Below are positions 1 through 8,900 of a DNA stretch of 64,000 nt, piece by piece. The position numbers and the translations under genes were made by a program. The notes under the pieces were generated by a model. It saw only the letters and a list, made by a program, of their open reading frames with translations, was not told the DNA's origin and ran no database searches. Source of the DNA: JACMRP01 sp047302465 (GTDB lineage Bacteria > Bdellovibrionota > Bdellovibrionia > Bdellovibrionales > Bdellovibrionaceae); the NCBI RefSeq assembly GCF_047302465.1, contig NZ_CP178621.1:2728001-2792000 (forward strand), given 5' to 3'. Each line of letters begins with the position of its first letter. The stretch's first letter is position 1.

Positions 1-183
1 GGACCTCTGGATTTTGACGCTTTCAAAGATCAGATGGAAAAAGACTTTATCGTGAGCGCTCTAAAAGCCAACAACGGCCGCATCAATCAAACGGTGGCGC
101 AGGCGAATATTCCAAAGAACACATTGCTTCGTAAGATCCGTAAGTACGGCATCAACGTGAAAGACTATACGAGCGAGGACTAG
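1..183 (+). CDS. C-terminal Fis-type HTH domain of a transcriptional activator (5' truncated by window)
   Basis: The window opens inside an open frame that ends at TAG 181-183 and gives the last 60 residues of a protein. The visible part has the pattern of the Fis/HTH_8 DNA-binding domain that ends NtrC-type sigma-54 activators: an acidic helix, ALKANNGRINQTVAQANI, then a recognition helix PKNTLLRKIRKYGI. The AAA+ and receiver parts, if present, lie outside the window, so the class of activator is inferred from this domain only. It reads in the same direction as the following TIGR02147 gene, 99 bp downstream. Confidence 0.75.
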   Translation, partial: GPLDFDAFKDQMEKDFIVSALKANNGRINQTVAQANIPKNTLLRKIRKYGINVKDYTSED

Positions 184-194
184 ATTCTCCTAGG

Positions 195-215
195 GTGTTC
201 CCAATTTGGGAACAC
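195..215. promoter_or_regulatory. 21-bp perfect palindrome upstream of the TIGR02147 gene
   Basis: Arms GTGTTCCCAA and TTGGGAACAC flank a single central T, making a perfect 21-bp palindrome. It lies 12 bp after the stop of the upstream activator and 68 bp before the TIGR02147 start. No U-tract follows, so it looks more like an operator than a terminator. A related imperfect site lies 60 bp downstream (255-275). Operator function is inferred. Confidence 0.5.
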
Positions 216-254
216 ATCGTTCCAAAATCATTTGCTTTCAGTACCAGCATCGGG

Positions 255-275
255 GTATTCCCGTCTCCGGGACTG
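255..275. promoter_or_regulatory. Imperfect second copy of the palindrome, next to the start codon
   Basis: The site reads GTATTCCCG, TCT, CCGGGACTG. It keeps the TTCCC and GGGA cores of the perfect palindrome at 195-215 at the same spacing, and ends 7 bp before the ATG at 283. A protein bound here would overlap the ribosome-binding and start region, which would suit autorepression. That role is inferred. Confidence 0.4.
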
Positions 276-282
276 AAAGACT

Positions 283-1020
283 ATGATGAATGAACTTCTA
301 AAATCAGAATTTTTACGTCGTAAGCGCGACAACAAAAACTATTCGTTGCGTGCCTTTGCCGCCTATCTGGAAATTCCAGCAGGAAGACTTTCCGAGATCC
401 TTTCTGGCAAAAGACCCGTCAGTAAAAAAATGAAAGATAAGCTCGCACTACGTCTGGGGCTAAAGGGTCTTGATGAGCTTATTGAAAATCCCGTTCCAGG
501 CGCCAGTTTTTCCAATCGTGATGACTATCACTTCTTAACCGACGACGTTTTCAGTGTTTTGGCTGATTGGTACCACTTCGCTATTTTATCGCTGGCCGAC
601 ACTAAAGATTTCCGTCACGACCCCAAGTGGATTGCAAAACGCTTGAATATCTCGGCGATCGAGGCCACAGAGGCTCTGGCAAAGCTTAAAAAACTGGGCT
701 TGATTGAAATCATCAACAACAAATTCAAAAAGACCAATAAAAATGTCAGCACTTCCAGCGACATTCAATCCCAGGCTTTGCGCGTATCGCATCGCCAGAG
801 CATTGAGCAAGCACTCTTAGCCTTGAATGAAGTACCTTTTGAATTGCGGGATATTACCAGTATCACTATGGCGATTGACCTTAAAAAGATCGCCATCGCA
901 AAGAAAATCATTAAAGAGTTCCGTTTAAGAATGTCAGACGTTTTAGAGTCCGGCGCGCAAACGGAAGTTTACAATTTAAATATTCAACTCGTTCCAGTAT
1001 CAACTCGGAGAAAACTATGA
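283..1020 (+). CDS. TIGR02147 family protein (HTH / DUF4423 regulator)
   Basis: A 245-aa protein with an N-terminal helix-turn-helix (about residues 8-60, with YSLRAFAAYLEIPAGRLSEI resembling a lambda-type HTH) followed by the DUF4423-like region that contains a second winged-helix-like segment (WIAKRLNISAIEATEALAKL, about 110-140). Length and architecture fit the TIGR02147 family, which is expanded in Fibrobacter and Bdellovibrio. Its molecular role is not established; DNA binding is the likely one. The start ATG at 283 is followed directly by a second ATG, and either could be used. Its stop overlaps the start of the next gene (ATGA, 1017-1020), so the two are translationally coupled. Confidence 0.85.
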   Translation: MMNELLKSEFLRRKRDNKNYSLRAFAAYLEIPAGRLSEILSGKRPVSKKMKDKLALRLGLKGLDELIENPVPGASFSNRDDYHFLTDDVFSVLADWYHFAILSLADTKDFRHDPKWIAKRLNISAIEATEALAKLKKLGLIEIINNKFKKTNKNVSTSSDIQSQALRVSHRQSIEQALLALNEVPFELRDITSITMAIDLKKIAIAKKIIKEFRLRMSDVLESGAQTEVYNLNIQLVPVSTRRKL

Positions 1021-1487
1021 AGCCTATTTTAACACTTGGATTGAGCCTCTTTGTTTCATTGAGCTTTGCATCTGCCGGTCAAGACCGCGGCAATGGTGGT
1101 AGCGATGGCTATAAAAAGCTAGTCTATTGCAACTCGGCCAACGGGGACTCCTTTCCTGCAGTTACATTTTATGGGGCAAACTTTTATAATGGTGCCATTG
1201 TGCATGCGACTCTATTTTTAGGAACAGACACTGCACAGACAGAAGAAGTATCACTCACCTACGATAGCGGAGAGAAAACACTTCCCCCAAAAGAGTCAGT
1301 CAATTGTGGTGGGGATTGTTCTTGGTACGAGGAGAACTTTGAGCTTCTGCTGAGCAATAGCTACAAACTCAAAGTAAGTTTCCGACAATACGAACCTCAA
1401 TATGAGCCTTCGGGTCATGGTGAACTTGTAGTAGGCACAAAAAGTACCTCTTTAAAGTGTACTATGCAAAAAGGCATCGGGAACTGA
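1017..1487 (+). CDS. Small secreted protein coupled to the TIGR02147 gene
   Basis: A 156-aa protein with a clear Sec signal peptide (MKPILTLGLSLFVSLSFASA, cleavage near residue 20). The mature part has four or five cysteines (VYCNS, VNCGGDCSW, SLKCTM) and alternating polar/hydrophobic strands, so a small disulfide-bonded beta protein is likely. No family was recognised. The ATGA overlap with the upstream regulator argues for one transcript. Pairs of a TIGR02147 regulator and a short exported protein are a recurrent layout in Bdellovibrio genomes, but the function of the exported partner is unknown. Confidence 0.75.
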   Translation: MKPILTLGLSLFVSLSFASAGQDRGNGGSDGYKKLVYCNSANGDSFPAVTFYGANFYNGAIVHATLFLGTDTAQTEEVSLTYDSGEKTLPPKESVNCGGDCSWYEENFELLLSNSYKLKVSFRQYEPQYEPSGHGELVVGTKSTSLKCTMQKGIGN

Positions 1488-1529
1488 ACGACGATCGGCT
1501 TTTGACCTCTATAGATCTCGACACTCGGC

Positions 1530-1559
1530 GTGGTCCAAAAACCTCTAAAATTGGACCAC
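1530..1559. repeat. Inverted repeat between two secreted-protein genes
   Basis: Arms GTGGTCCAA and TTGGACCAC (9 bp, perfect) are separated by 12 bp (AAACCTCTAAAA). It lies 43 bp after the end of the first secreted-protein gene and about 65 bp before the second. Only a weak T-run follows (GAATTTTC), so it could be a poor terminator or an operator for the downstream gene. Confidence 0.4.
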
Positions 1560-1624
1560 TTGACTCGAATTTTCCCCGGTGCCATCGTTAGCTCTGATTT
1601 TACAAATTACCGATCGGAGACACG

Positions 1625-2107
1625 ATGAAACTAATCGCATTCGTAGTGATCAATTTGGCCTTTGCCTCTTTCGCACAAGCTTCTAACTCTATTAGATTTG
1701 ATAAAAAGTTTGAAAATTTCGACGGCTCTGAAACTTACGTCAACCCACGAGTTCTTTTCGCCGGCGAGAGCCTTGTTCCTGCGGAAGTTTACAAAGCCAC
1801 CCGCGCAACAGGCGATGGAGGCTACTGGTACGACGCTTGTGTTGATTTCACAAATAGAACGTCTCAAACATCAGAAATTGTATGTAGAGAACTCGGCTTT
1901 TCTAAAGTCGTTGGTCTTAAGCAAGGAAAAGTTTCTTCTGCGCAATCTGCCTTTGCATCTGCGGGCAATGGAGTGAATGGCACCTTGGACTCTATCGAAG
2001 AGTATCAAGGCAAGTATCCTGTACAAGGTGTTGGCAGCTACGGAAGGCCATTTACTCTTTATTGCGCCTATGCAGCCTCGGCTATCACCGAACTCACTTG
2101 TAAGTAA
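1625..2107 (+). CDS. Small secreted protein, unknown function
   Basis: A 160-aa protein with a Sec signal peptide (MKLIAFVVINLAFASFAQAS, cleavage near residue 19). ATG at 1625 follows CGGAGACACG, a good ribosome-binding site. The mature part carries four cysteines (DACVDF, EIVCREL, LYCAYA and the C-terminal TCK) and no recognised domain. It ends 10 bp before the stop codon of the converging radD gene. Probably periplasmic or released. Confidence 0.7.
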   Translation: MKLIAFVVINLAFASFAQASNSIRFDKKFENFDGSETYVNPRVLFAGESLVPAEVYKATRATGDGGYWYDACVDFTNRTSQTSEIVCRELGFSKVVGLKQGKVSSAQSAFASAGNGVNGTLDSIEEYQGKYPVQGVGSYGRPFTLYCAYAASAITELTCK

Positions 2108-2116
2108 TAGGCATTT

Positions 2117-3847
2117 CTAATCTTCGAAAATCTTCTCGCGGATCGCCCAAAAGTGTTTTTGCTTGCGGGCGACGACGAACATCGGCTGGCGGAACAAGGT
2201 TTGATTCGCAAACACATCATCAATGCCGTGAATGTGAATTTTCTTCTCTGGCAATCGACTGTGCATACGTACAAAATTAAAATAGAATACGCGGCAGTCT
2301 TCGCTGCTTCGTAAGTAGAAGTACTCTTTCAAAGGCTGAGCGTCGGCATCGTAGTAATGCACCTCTAAACGCTCATTCCCCTTTTTGTCGTAGCTCTTTT
2401 TGAAGGCCATGCTATCGACCCTCATCACATGGGCGTCTTTTAAAGCCATCGCCTCTTTCAAACGTTTATCAGCGTCGACAAGGACATGCTCGCACTTACG
2501 ACAACTACGGGCTGCAATGTCGTTTTCCTCGCCGCATTTATCGCATCTTTTGAAACGGAATAAGAAACCACACTCTTCGATCTCACGCGTGTGCGGATCT
2601 TCGAAGCCGCCTTTGCATTTACGTCCATAATGCTCGGTAATATTGCCCTCGGCGTCGACCAGGCCCCAAAAGTTGTTCACGACCCCACATTGCGGGCATG
2701 GAATCGGCACGACCACGGATTTGCTATTAGGACGGTCCTCATCGACTTCTGGAGAAAATAGATCATGCCCTTGCCCCGTATAGTCCAAGATCAAACAATC
2801 GCTCTTACCGGGGCTTAAACGTAAGCCACGGCCTACGATCTGTTGATACAGACTCACGGACTCGGTCGGTCGCAAAATCGCAATCACATCCACATGGGGC
2901 GCATCAAAGCCCGTCGTCAAAACCGATACGTTCACCAGGTATTTAAGCTTCTTTTGTTTGAAGGCCTCGATGATCTCGTCCCGCTCCCGGTCCTCAGTAT
3001 CACCAACAACCAACGCCGATACATAGGGCGGCAGACTTTGCATGATTTCGATCGCATGATTCACCGAGCTTGTGAAAATCATCACGCCCTGGCGGTCCTT
3101 TGACATCTCGAGGATGTTTTTAATAATCAATGGCGTAATGCGCTTTTGATCTTTGAGTAAAGCCTCAACCTGCGCCATCACGAAGCTTGTCCCATTTAGC
3201 TTCAAGCTTGAAAAATCATAACATGCCACCGGCGAATCGATCTTAAGCGGTGGTGTCAGATATTTGTCTTTGATCATGGTCTTGATCGAAAGCTCATAGA
3301 TGCATTTCTTAAAGAATCGTTCTTCCGTCGTTTGCTGAAGCTTTTGAGGAGTATTGTACTGGTAGAGCCACCCCAGCCCCAAACGATACGGAGTTGCCGT
3401 TAGCCCCAAGACACAAAGCCCTGGGTTGATTTTCTGAAGCTTTGAAATCACCTGCAGGTACTGAGTTTCCCCTTCGACTGAAACACGATGGCATTCGTCG
3501 ATAACGAGCAATGAAAAGTTCTCGAAAAATCCTTCAGGAGCCCGAGCAATAGACTGGATGCTCCCGAAGATAACTTTTTGATCCATCTCTTTCCGATTTA
3601 ATCCCGCAGAATAAATGCCCGCCTCGAGGCCAAAGGAAATATACTTGCTGTGATTTTGCTCTACCAACTCCCGAACGTGCGCCATGACAAGCACACGGCC
3701 CTTTGCTATTCGGGCGAGTTCGGCAATGACCAAACTCTTCCCAGCTCCGGTCGGAAGCACGACGATAGCTGGAGATTTCTCTTCCCTGAAATGTCGGAGC
3801 GTCGCTTGGACAGCCTCTTGTTGGTAAGGGCGCAGTTGGTACATCAA
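2117..3847 (-). CDS. radD: RadD-type superfamily 2 DNA helicase/ATPase (YejH)
   Basis: A 576-aa protein that resembles E. coli RadD/YejH along its whole length as I remember that sequence (N-terminal LRPYQQEAV, then PTGAGKSLVIAELAR, and TESVSLYQQIVGRGLRL late in the helicase core). Walker A PTGAGKS lies at about residues 32-38, the Walker B DECH box at 117-120 and motif III TAT at 150-152. C-terminal zinc-finger cysteines follow (CPQCG; then CDKCGEENDIAARSCRKC). RadD acts with RecA and SSB in recombinational repair, in the cytoplasm. The close match to a gammaproteobacterial protein is notable, but no transfer claim can be made without a tree. It is a single gene that converges on the secreted-protein gene and is divergent from the XRE module. 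Confidence 0.93.
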   Translation of the reverse strand: MMYQLRPYQQEAVQATLRHFREEKSPAIVVLPTGAGKSLVIAELARIAKGRVLVMAHVRELVEQNHSKYISFGLEAGIYSAGLNRKEMDQKVIFGSIQSIARAPEGFFENFSLLVIDECHRVSVEGETQYLQVISKLQKINPGLCVLGLTATPYRLGLGWLYQYNTPQKLQQTTEERFFKKCIYELSIKTMIKDKYLTPPLKIDSPVACYDFSSLKLNGTSFVMAQVEALLKDQKRITPLIIKNILEMSKDRQGVMIFTSSVNHAIEIMQSLPPYVSALVVGDTEDRERDEIIEAFKQKKLKYLVNVSVLTTGFDAPHVDVIAILRPTESVSLYQQIVGRGLRLSPGKSDCLILDYTGQGHDLFSPEVDEDRPNSKSVVVPIPCPQCGVVNNFWGLVDAEGNITEHYGRKCKGGFEDPHTREIEECGFLFRFKRCDKCGEENDIAARSCRKCEHVLVDADKRLKEAMALKDAHVMRVDSMAFKKSYDKKGNERLEVHYYDADAQPLKEYFYLRSSEDCRVFYFNFVRMHSRLPEKKIHIHGIDDVFANQTLFRQPMFVVARKQKHFWAIREKIFED

Positions 3848-4104
3848 AATAACCTAGCAGCTCGTTGGAGTGCGGCAACGAAAATATATACCACAGGGGG
3901 CCGTAGGGGCCACAAACGTAAACAAAAGCTTGATTGTGGACGTATCCGTCGTAAATTTACGGCACCCTGTAAACGTCCTAAACAGGGATTTTGGCCTTAA
4001 AACCAAAATATCGACAAACGAAAGCTGGTATGGATGTCGCATTATGAGCCAAATGAGGGACCCCTATGGTTTGAGGGCCCCAAATCGTAAAGGCGGAATG
4101 TAAA

Positions 4105-4374
4105 GTGGATTTATCAAAGTTCTTAAAAGACAAAAGAAAGCTCGCGGGTCTTTCTCAAGGCGCCGTGGCTAAAAAGCTTGGCTATACTAGCCCTCAATTC
4201 GTTAGCAACTGGGAACGTGGTTTATCACGCCCACCGGTTCCTACACTTCGTAAAATCGCGCAAATCTATAATATTTCGATGAACGAAATGTTTGATGTGG
4301 TTTTGCAAACTACGATTATCGAAGTCAAAGCTGAGCTCACTGAAAAGTTTTTTAAACAAGGAAAATCAAAGTAG
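4105..4374 (+). CDS. XRE-family helix-turn-helix regulator
   Basis: An 89-aa protein consisting almost entirely of an XRE/Cro HTH (about residues 4-60: LKDKRKLAGLSQGAVAKKLG, then the recognition helix SPQFVSNWERG). The start is GTG at 4105, preceded by an AAAGGCGG ribosome-binding site. A short charged tail follows the HTH and could serve in dimerisation. It is the first gene of a three-gene plus-strand module with 4423-4728 and 4725-5633. No target or effector is visible. Confidence 0.85.
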   Translation: MDLSKFLKDKRKLAGLSQGAVAKKLGYTSPQFVSNWERGLSRPPVPTLRKIAQIYNISMNEMFDVVLQTTIIEVKAELTEKFFKQGKSK

Positions 4375-4422
4375 ACCATTCAGGGTCTACTTTAGCGCCA
4401 CGGCAACAAGGAGGAGAAAAAT

Positions 4423-4728
4423 ATGAGACTTGATATGTTTTTTCCAAACCAAAACCGTCATGTAAGGTTCTTGATGGGCCTTTACTTAAATAGAAAGCGC
4501 AATGAACAGGGTCTCTCTCTTCAAGAAGTAGCATCTCAGGTGGGCCTCACTCCGCAATCTTATAAACGTATTGAATCCGGCGGCAAAAAAATCGACGACA
4601 CTCTCTTTGAGAAAATTCAGTCTCTAATTGCGATAGAGCCAGAAGACCTTAATGAGATCCGTCGAATTGCTGCTATTCGATTTGTTAACGATCTTTCCAA
4701 AGCATTTGCTTCAAACTACCCACTATGA
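4423..4728 (+). CDS. Second XRE-like helix-turn-helix protein
   Basis: A 101-aa protein with an XRE-type HTH in the middle (about residues 22-70: YLNRKRNEQGLSLQEVASQV, then LTPQSYKRIESG). The start ATG at 4423 follows a strong AAGGAGGAG site at 4409-4417. Its stop overlaps the start of the next gene (ATGA at 4725), so both are probably made together. The sequence differs clearly from the 89-aa XRE protein upstream, so this is not a recent duplication. Confidence 0.8.
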   Translation: MRLDMFFPNQNRHVRFLMGLYLNRKRNEQGLSLQEVASQVGLTPQSYKRIESGGKKIDDTLFEKIQSLIAIEPEDLNEIRRIAAIRFVNDLSKAFASNYPL

Positions 4729-5633
4729 AAACTAAAAAAACACCCCAAACTACTGACGAATCTAAAAGATTGCGCGAAGTTATTCGCGAAATCGGACTTC
4801 CTTTGCGCCGTTTGCAGGACGTTATCTTACTAACTCCTGAAGAGTGCCTTACTTGGTGGAGCAATAAGGAAGCAAACCATACTGTGAACCCTAATGCTTT
4901 TAGCCGTTTGACTGAAATCGTAGCTATTGGCGAAAACCACCTTTATACAGGCGACTACGACCGTGATCTTGCTCGTAAACGCATGATGGGTGACTATCTC
5001 TCTCTGCCACACCGTTATGAGGACAACCAAAATAGCTTTCTTAGAACTTCAGCCCATATTATTCGCTATATTGTCCTTACTCGTGGTCAACACTTCGCAG
5101 ATCAAATTCTATACAGCTTGAATGTTTCACCGATGCTCTATGATAACTTAGACGTTCGCATCAATCTGACTTACTTTGCGGACCTCTTAGAAGCACTCTC
5201 TAAACACGGCTTTCAGCAAGAAGAGTTGGATACTTTGGCAAGTGTGATTTTCTTGAGTCTTCAGGAAACAAAACTTGGGCAAAGTTTCAAAGAGTCTGAA
5301 AACCTTTTTGATATTTACAAAACTCTGGCAACAAACTTTGACTATTTTGATTCGAACTTTGAATACAAAAGTCGCTTCGTTGGCAAAAAGTACATTTTGA
5401 AAACCACATTGCCTTTGACCCAACACCCAGAATTGAAAGGCAGCCCGCAAAAGATCAAGCGTCTTATGCGTTATCGCCGTCTTCTATCGGCATGGTTCCC
5501 ATACCTCGGAGGAATGGCACCACTCTTCCCGAAGACGGAAGTTGTGCGCTTCTCAGACGACGTGGTTGAGACTCAATATGTATTTGATTTAAAACAGCAC
5601 GCCATGCGACCGACGAAACTGCTAGTCGTTTAA
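4725..5633 (+). CDS. Unknown protein of the XRE module, with a possible N-terminal HTH-like region
   Basis: A 302-aa protein with no recognised family. The first 70 residues (LREVIREIGLPLRRLQDVIL, then TPEECLTWWSNKEA) look like a degenerate HTH, matching the HTH proteins upstream. The rest is a mixed alpha/beta body with a basic stretch near residue 245 (KIKRLMRYRRLLSAWFPYLG) and no signal peptide or membrane segment, so it is probably cytoplasmic. It is coupled to the preceding HTH gene by ATGA. A sensor or output protein working with the two regulators is a guess from position only. Confidence 0.7.
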   Translation: MKTKKTPQTTDESKRLREVIREIGLPLRRLQDVILLTPEECLTWWSNKEANHTVNPNAFSRLTEIVAIGENHLYTGDYDRDLARKRMMGDYLSLPHRYEDNQNSFLRTSAHIIRYIVLTRGQHFADQILYSLNVSPMLYDNLDVRINLTYFADLLEALSKHGFQQEELDTLASVIFLSLQETKLGQSFKESENLFDIYKTLATNFDYFDSNFEYKSRFVGKKYILKTTLPLTQHPELKGSPQKIKRLMRYRRLLSAWFPYLGGMAPLFPKTEVVRFSDDVVETQYVFDLKQHAMRPTKLLVV

Positions 5634-5923
5634 TTTTTTAAAAAAACCAAATCCCGTAGAACCTGCGTCCAGCAATGCGCTGCTGGACTTATCATGTTCC
5701 TCCATACTATTTTCAATGGAACAACATAAAATGCGGACAGATTCTGTACCTGAGTGACTCTATACACGCCATTAACTGATTTTTGACTCACTCAGGGATA
5801 GACAACAAACCGATATCTGTTTTCGACATTACAGCTTTCCAAGTTTTTTACCGATATTTTACATATATGTCGCATAAATACAGTACGTACTTACAAATGC
5901 CGACTGTCTTTCAACGAATTTTC
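5634..5923. other. 290-bp gene-free leader of the fibre gene with several inverted repeats
   Basis: No convincing gene lies here; the in-frame upstream extension of the fibre ORF to TTG 5783 has no ribosome-binding site and precedes the obvious signal peptide. The stretch holds a hairpin at 5667-5688 (arms GTCCAGCA and TGCTGGAC), possibly a weak terminator for the XRE module. It also holds an inverted pair CCTGAGTGA (5749-5757) and TCACTCAGG (5788-5796), and a short AT palindrome ACATATATGT near 5870. The second and third could be regulatory sites for the fibre gene. Confidence 0.5.
5667..5688 (+). terminator. Possible weak terminator hairpin after the XRE module
   Basis: Arms GTCCAGCA and TGCTGGAC (8 bp, perfect) surround a 6-nt loop, 34 bp after the stop of the 302-aa gene. 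Only two T residues follow directly, so intrinsic termination would be inefficient; an operator or mRNA-end stabiliser is an alternative. Confidence 0.35.
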
Positions 5924-8900
5924 ATGAAATTCGTCAAAATAATTTTACCCATTTTATTTTGCCAACAAACCTTCGCTGCCTCCGGAGTGACTTACACGGG
6001 ACGCATCTTTGACTCCAATGATGAGCCAATCACTGCAAGTCAGGTGACTTTCACTCTCGCCGTCTATGACTACGATGGAAAATGTCTTCTCTACTCAGAA
6101 CAACGAGACCTTGATTTATCTGTATCCAAAGGAACCTTCTCTTTCGAGATCGGATCACCAGGGGCGCTCACGTCGAGTTTCCATGGTGGCGCCACTGGCC
6201 CTCAAAACCTCTCGGATATTTTTAATAACAGCAAATCCTTTAGTGGGCTTGGTACTGCCAATGGCTGTTCGGGTACTATGACAGCACCGACAGATCCCAC
6301 TGCAGGCCGCATGTTGGCCGTGAGTTTCACAGTGGGCGCGGCAACCCCATCTCAAGATCTACCATGGTTGAAAATCTCTCCGGTTCCCTCTGCCCTTCAG
6401 GCTTATGCGGTGAACGGCTATGGGACTGGCTCTCTTTTAAAAGTCGACTCTGCTGTTAACCAAACTACAAATGCTAACAACGCTCTTTCACAAACTCAGT
6501 ACGATGAATTCTGGCGCTTAGTGAAAGCTCCGTTGACTGCTTACTTGCCTACAACAGGCGATGTAACAATCGTTTCTGGTAATAACAGAGTCACTACTTT
6601 CTTAGGACAAACTCTGCCTGCAGGTCCTGCAACTAATAACCAAGTGTTGGTATCTAACGGTACATCATGGACTCTTCAGTCTATGAGCTCTGGCTCAGTC
6701 ACTAGCGTTGCTGGCACAGCTCCAATCACTATTGGTGGTACGGCTTCTGCTCCGAACGTTGCTATCGCTCAAGCAAATAGCACTACAGATGGTTTCTTAG
6801 ATAGCGCTGACTGGGTTACTTTCAACTCGAAACAATCTAGTGGTCTTGCCGATGGCAGCATTTGGATAGGTAATGCTTCTGGTGCAGCTCAAGCTCGTGG
6901 CATGACTGGTGATGCAACAATCTCTAATACAGGTGTGTTGACTCTTGCTTCTACTATCACTGCAGGTGGCCCAGTAGGTACTGCTGGTTATGTTCCAGTA
7001 ATCACTTACGATGCTAAAGGTCGTTTGACTGCAGTTACTTCTGCGGCTGTTAATGATTCGTCAAAATTGCCACTTGCTGGTGGCACTATGTCTGGCGCAC
7101 TCAATATGGGCGGTCAAGATATTACTAACACTGGCAACATTTCGATGGCTGCGAATAAATATTTTGGTCTTTCTTCGAATACAACCGATGGTACCGTTGC
7201 CGGTCAAATTTGGTATGACGCTGGTACTATTAAATACTTCGATGGTTCAACTGTGAAGTCTTTGGGGGTTTCCGGCGGAGGCATCACAAATCTGAATGGT
7301 TTGACTGCTGGTACTCAAACATTTGCGATTGGCACTTCAGGCAATGCACCTTCATTCAACTCTGTAACTGATACTCACACGTTGAACATTCCAATGGCTA
7401 ATGCCGCTGGCACTGTGACTGCGGGTCTTATCAGTAACGCTGATTACGTTTCTATGATGGCAAAGCAATCAAGCTCTTTGGCTGATTCTTTGATCTGGGT
7501 TGGTAATGCTTCTGGCGCCGCGCAAGCTCGTGCAATGACTGGTGATGCTACTATCAGCAACACAGGTGTCTTAACTGTTGTTAAAACAACGACTGGTGAA
7601 GCTAACAAACTTTTAGCTCTCGATGGTACTGGTGTTGGTAACGTCAAAGGCTTGGATATCCAAACTGGTACTGGTAAAGCGACGATCCAAACTTCAGGTG
7701 CCTTCACAAACTACGTTCTGACTTTACCTACTGATGACGGTAACGCAGACCAAGTTCTTAAAACTGATGGTTCTGGTATCCTTTCTTGGACTTCAGTTCT
7801 TTCGGGCGTAAGCAACACAGCTAACTTAGCTGACTCAAAAATCTGGGTTGGTAATGCTTCCGGTAAAGCGGTCGAAGTTTCTATCTCTGGTGATGCTACT
7901 ATCAGCAACACTGGTGCATTAACTCTTGCTTCGACGATTACTGCAGGTGGCCCAGTTGGAACTTCTGGTTACGTTCCAGTGATCACTTACGATGCCAAGG
8001 GTCGCCTCACTACTGTTACTTCCGCAGCTGTTAACGATACTTCTAAGCTTCCACTTGCTGGCGGCACTATGTCTGGCGCGATCAACATGGGCGCTCAAGA
8101 CTTGAATAACGTTGGCAACATCAACATGGCTGCTAGTAAGTACTTCGGTCTTTCTGCAAATAGCACTGATGGCACGGTTGCCGGTCAAATGTGGTATGAC
8201 GCTGGCGTGATCAAGTATTATGACGGTGCAACTGTAAAATCACTTGGGGTTTCTGGCGCTGGTATTACTAACTTAAATGGTTTGTCAGCTGTGACTCAAT
8301 CTTTCGTGATTGACGGTGCTGGTTCTGACTTCGCAGTAAACTCTGCAGGTTCAGCTCATACATTCAGCTTACCAAGTGCTTCTGCAACTAATCGTGGTGC
8401 TTTAACTTCTGCTGACTGGTCTGCATTCAACTCTAAACAATCTAATGCTCTTGCTGATTCTAGCATCTGGGTTGGTAATGCTTCTGGTGGAGCTCAAGCT
8501 CGCGCAATGTCTGGTGATGCTACGATTTCTAATACTGGCGCAATCACTGTTGATAAAACTCAATCTGCAGTAGCTAGCAAAATCTTGCAATTAGATGCTA
8601 ACTCAGTAGCAACTACTAAAGGTGTTAATGTTAACGGTTCTACAAGTGGTTCGATCTCTATCCGTGGTCAAGCTACTGCGGGTACTTACACTTTGACACT
8701 TCCAAACAACGATGGCGGTGCCAACGAGTTCTTGCAAACTGATGGTTCGGGCAACCTTACTTGGGCTACTCAGTCGGCTCTTCTTCCATCATTGACTGCT
8801 ACTAACATTTGGGTTGGTAACGCGTCTGGTGGCCCAGAGGCTCGCGTTCTTGCTGGTGATATCTCTGCCGTCAGTGACACAGGCTCTGTGACAGTCGTTA

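Noticed and set aside
5783..5923. TTG start of the fibre protein
   Set aside because: No ribosome-binding site; the extra 47 residues precede an obvious signal peptide.
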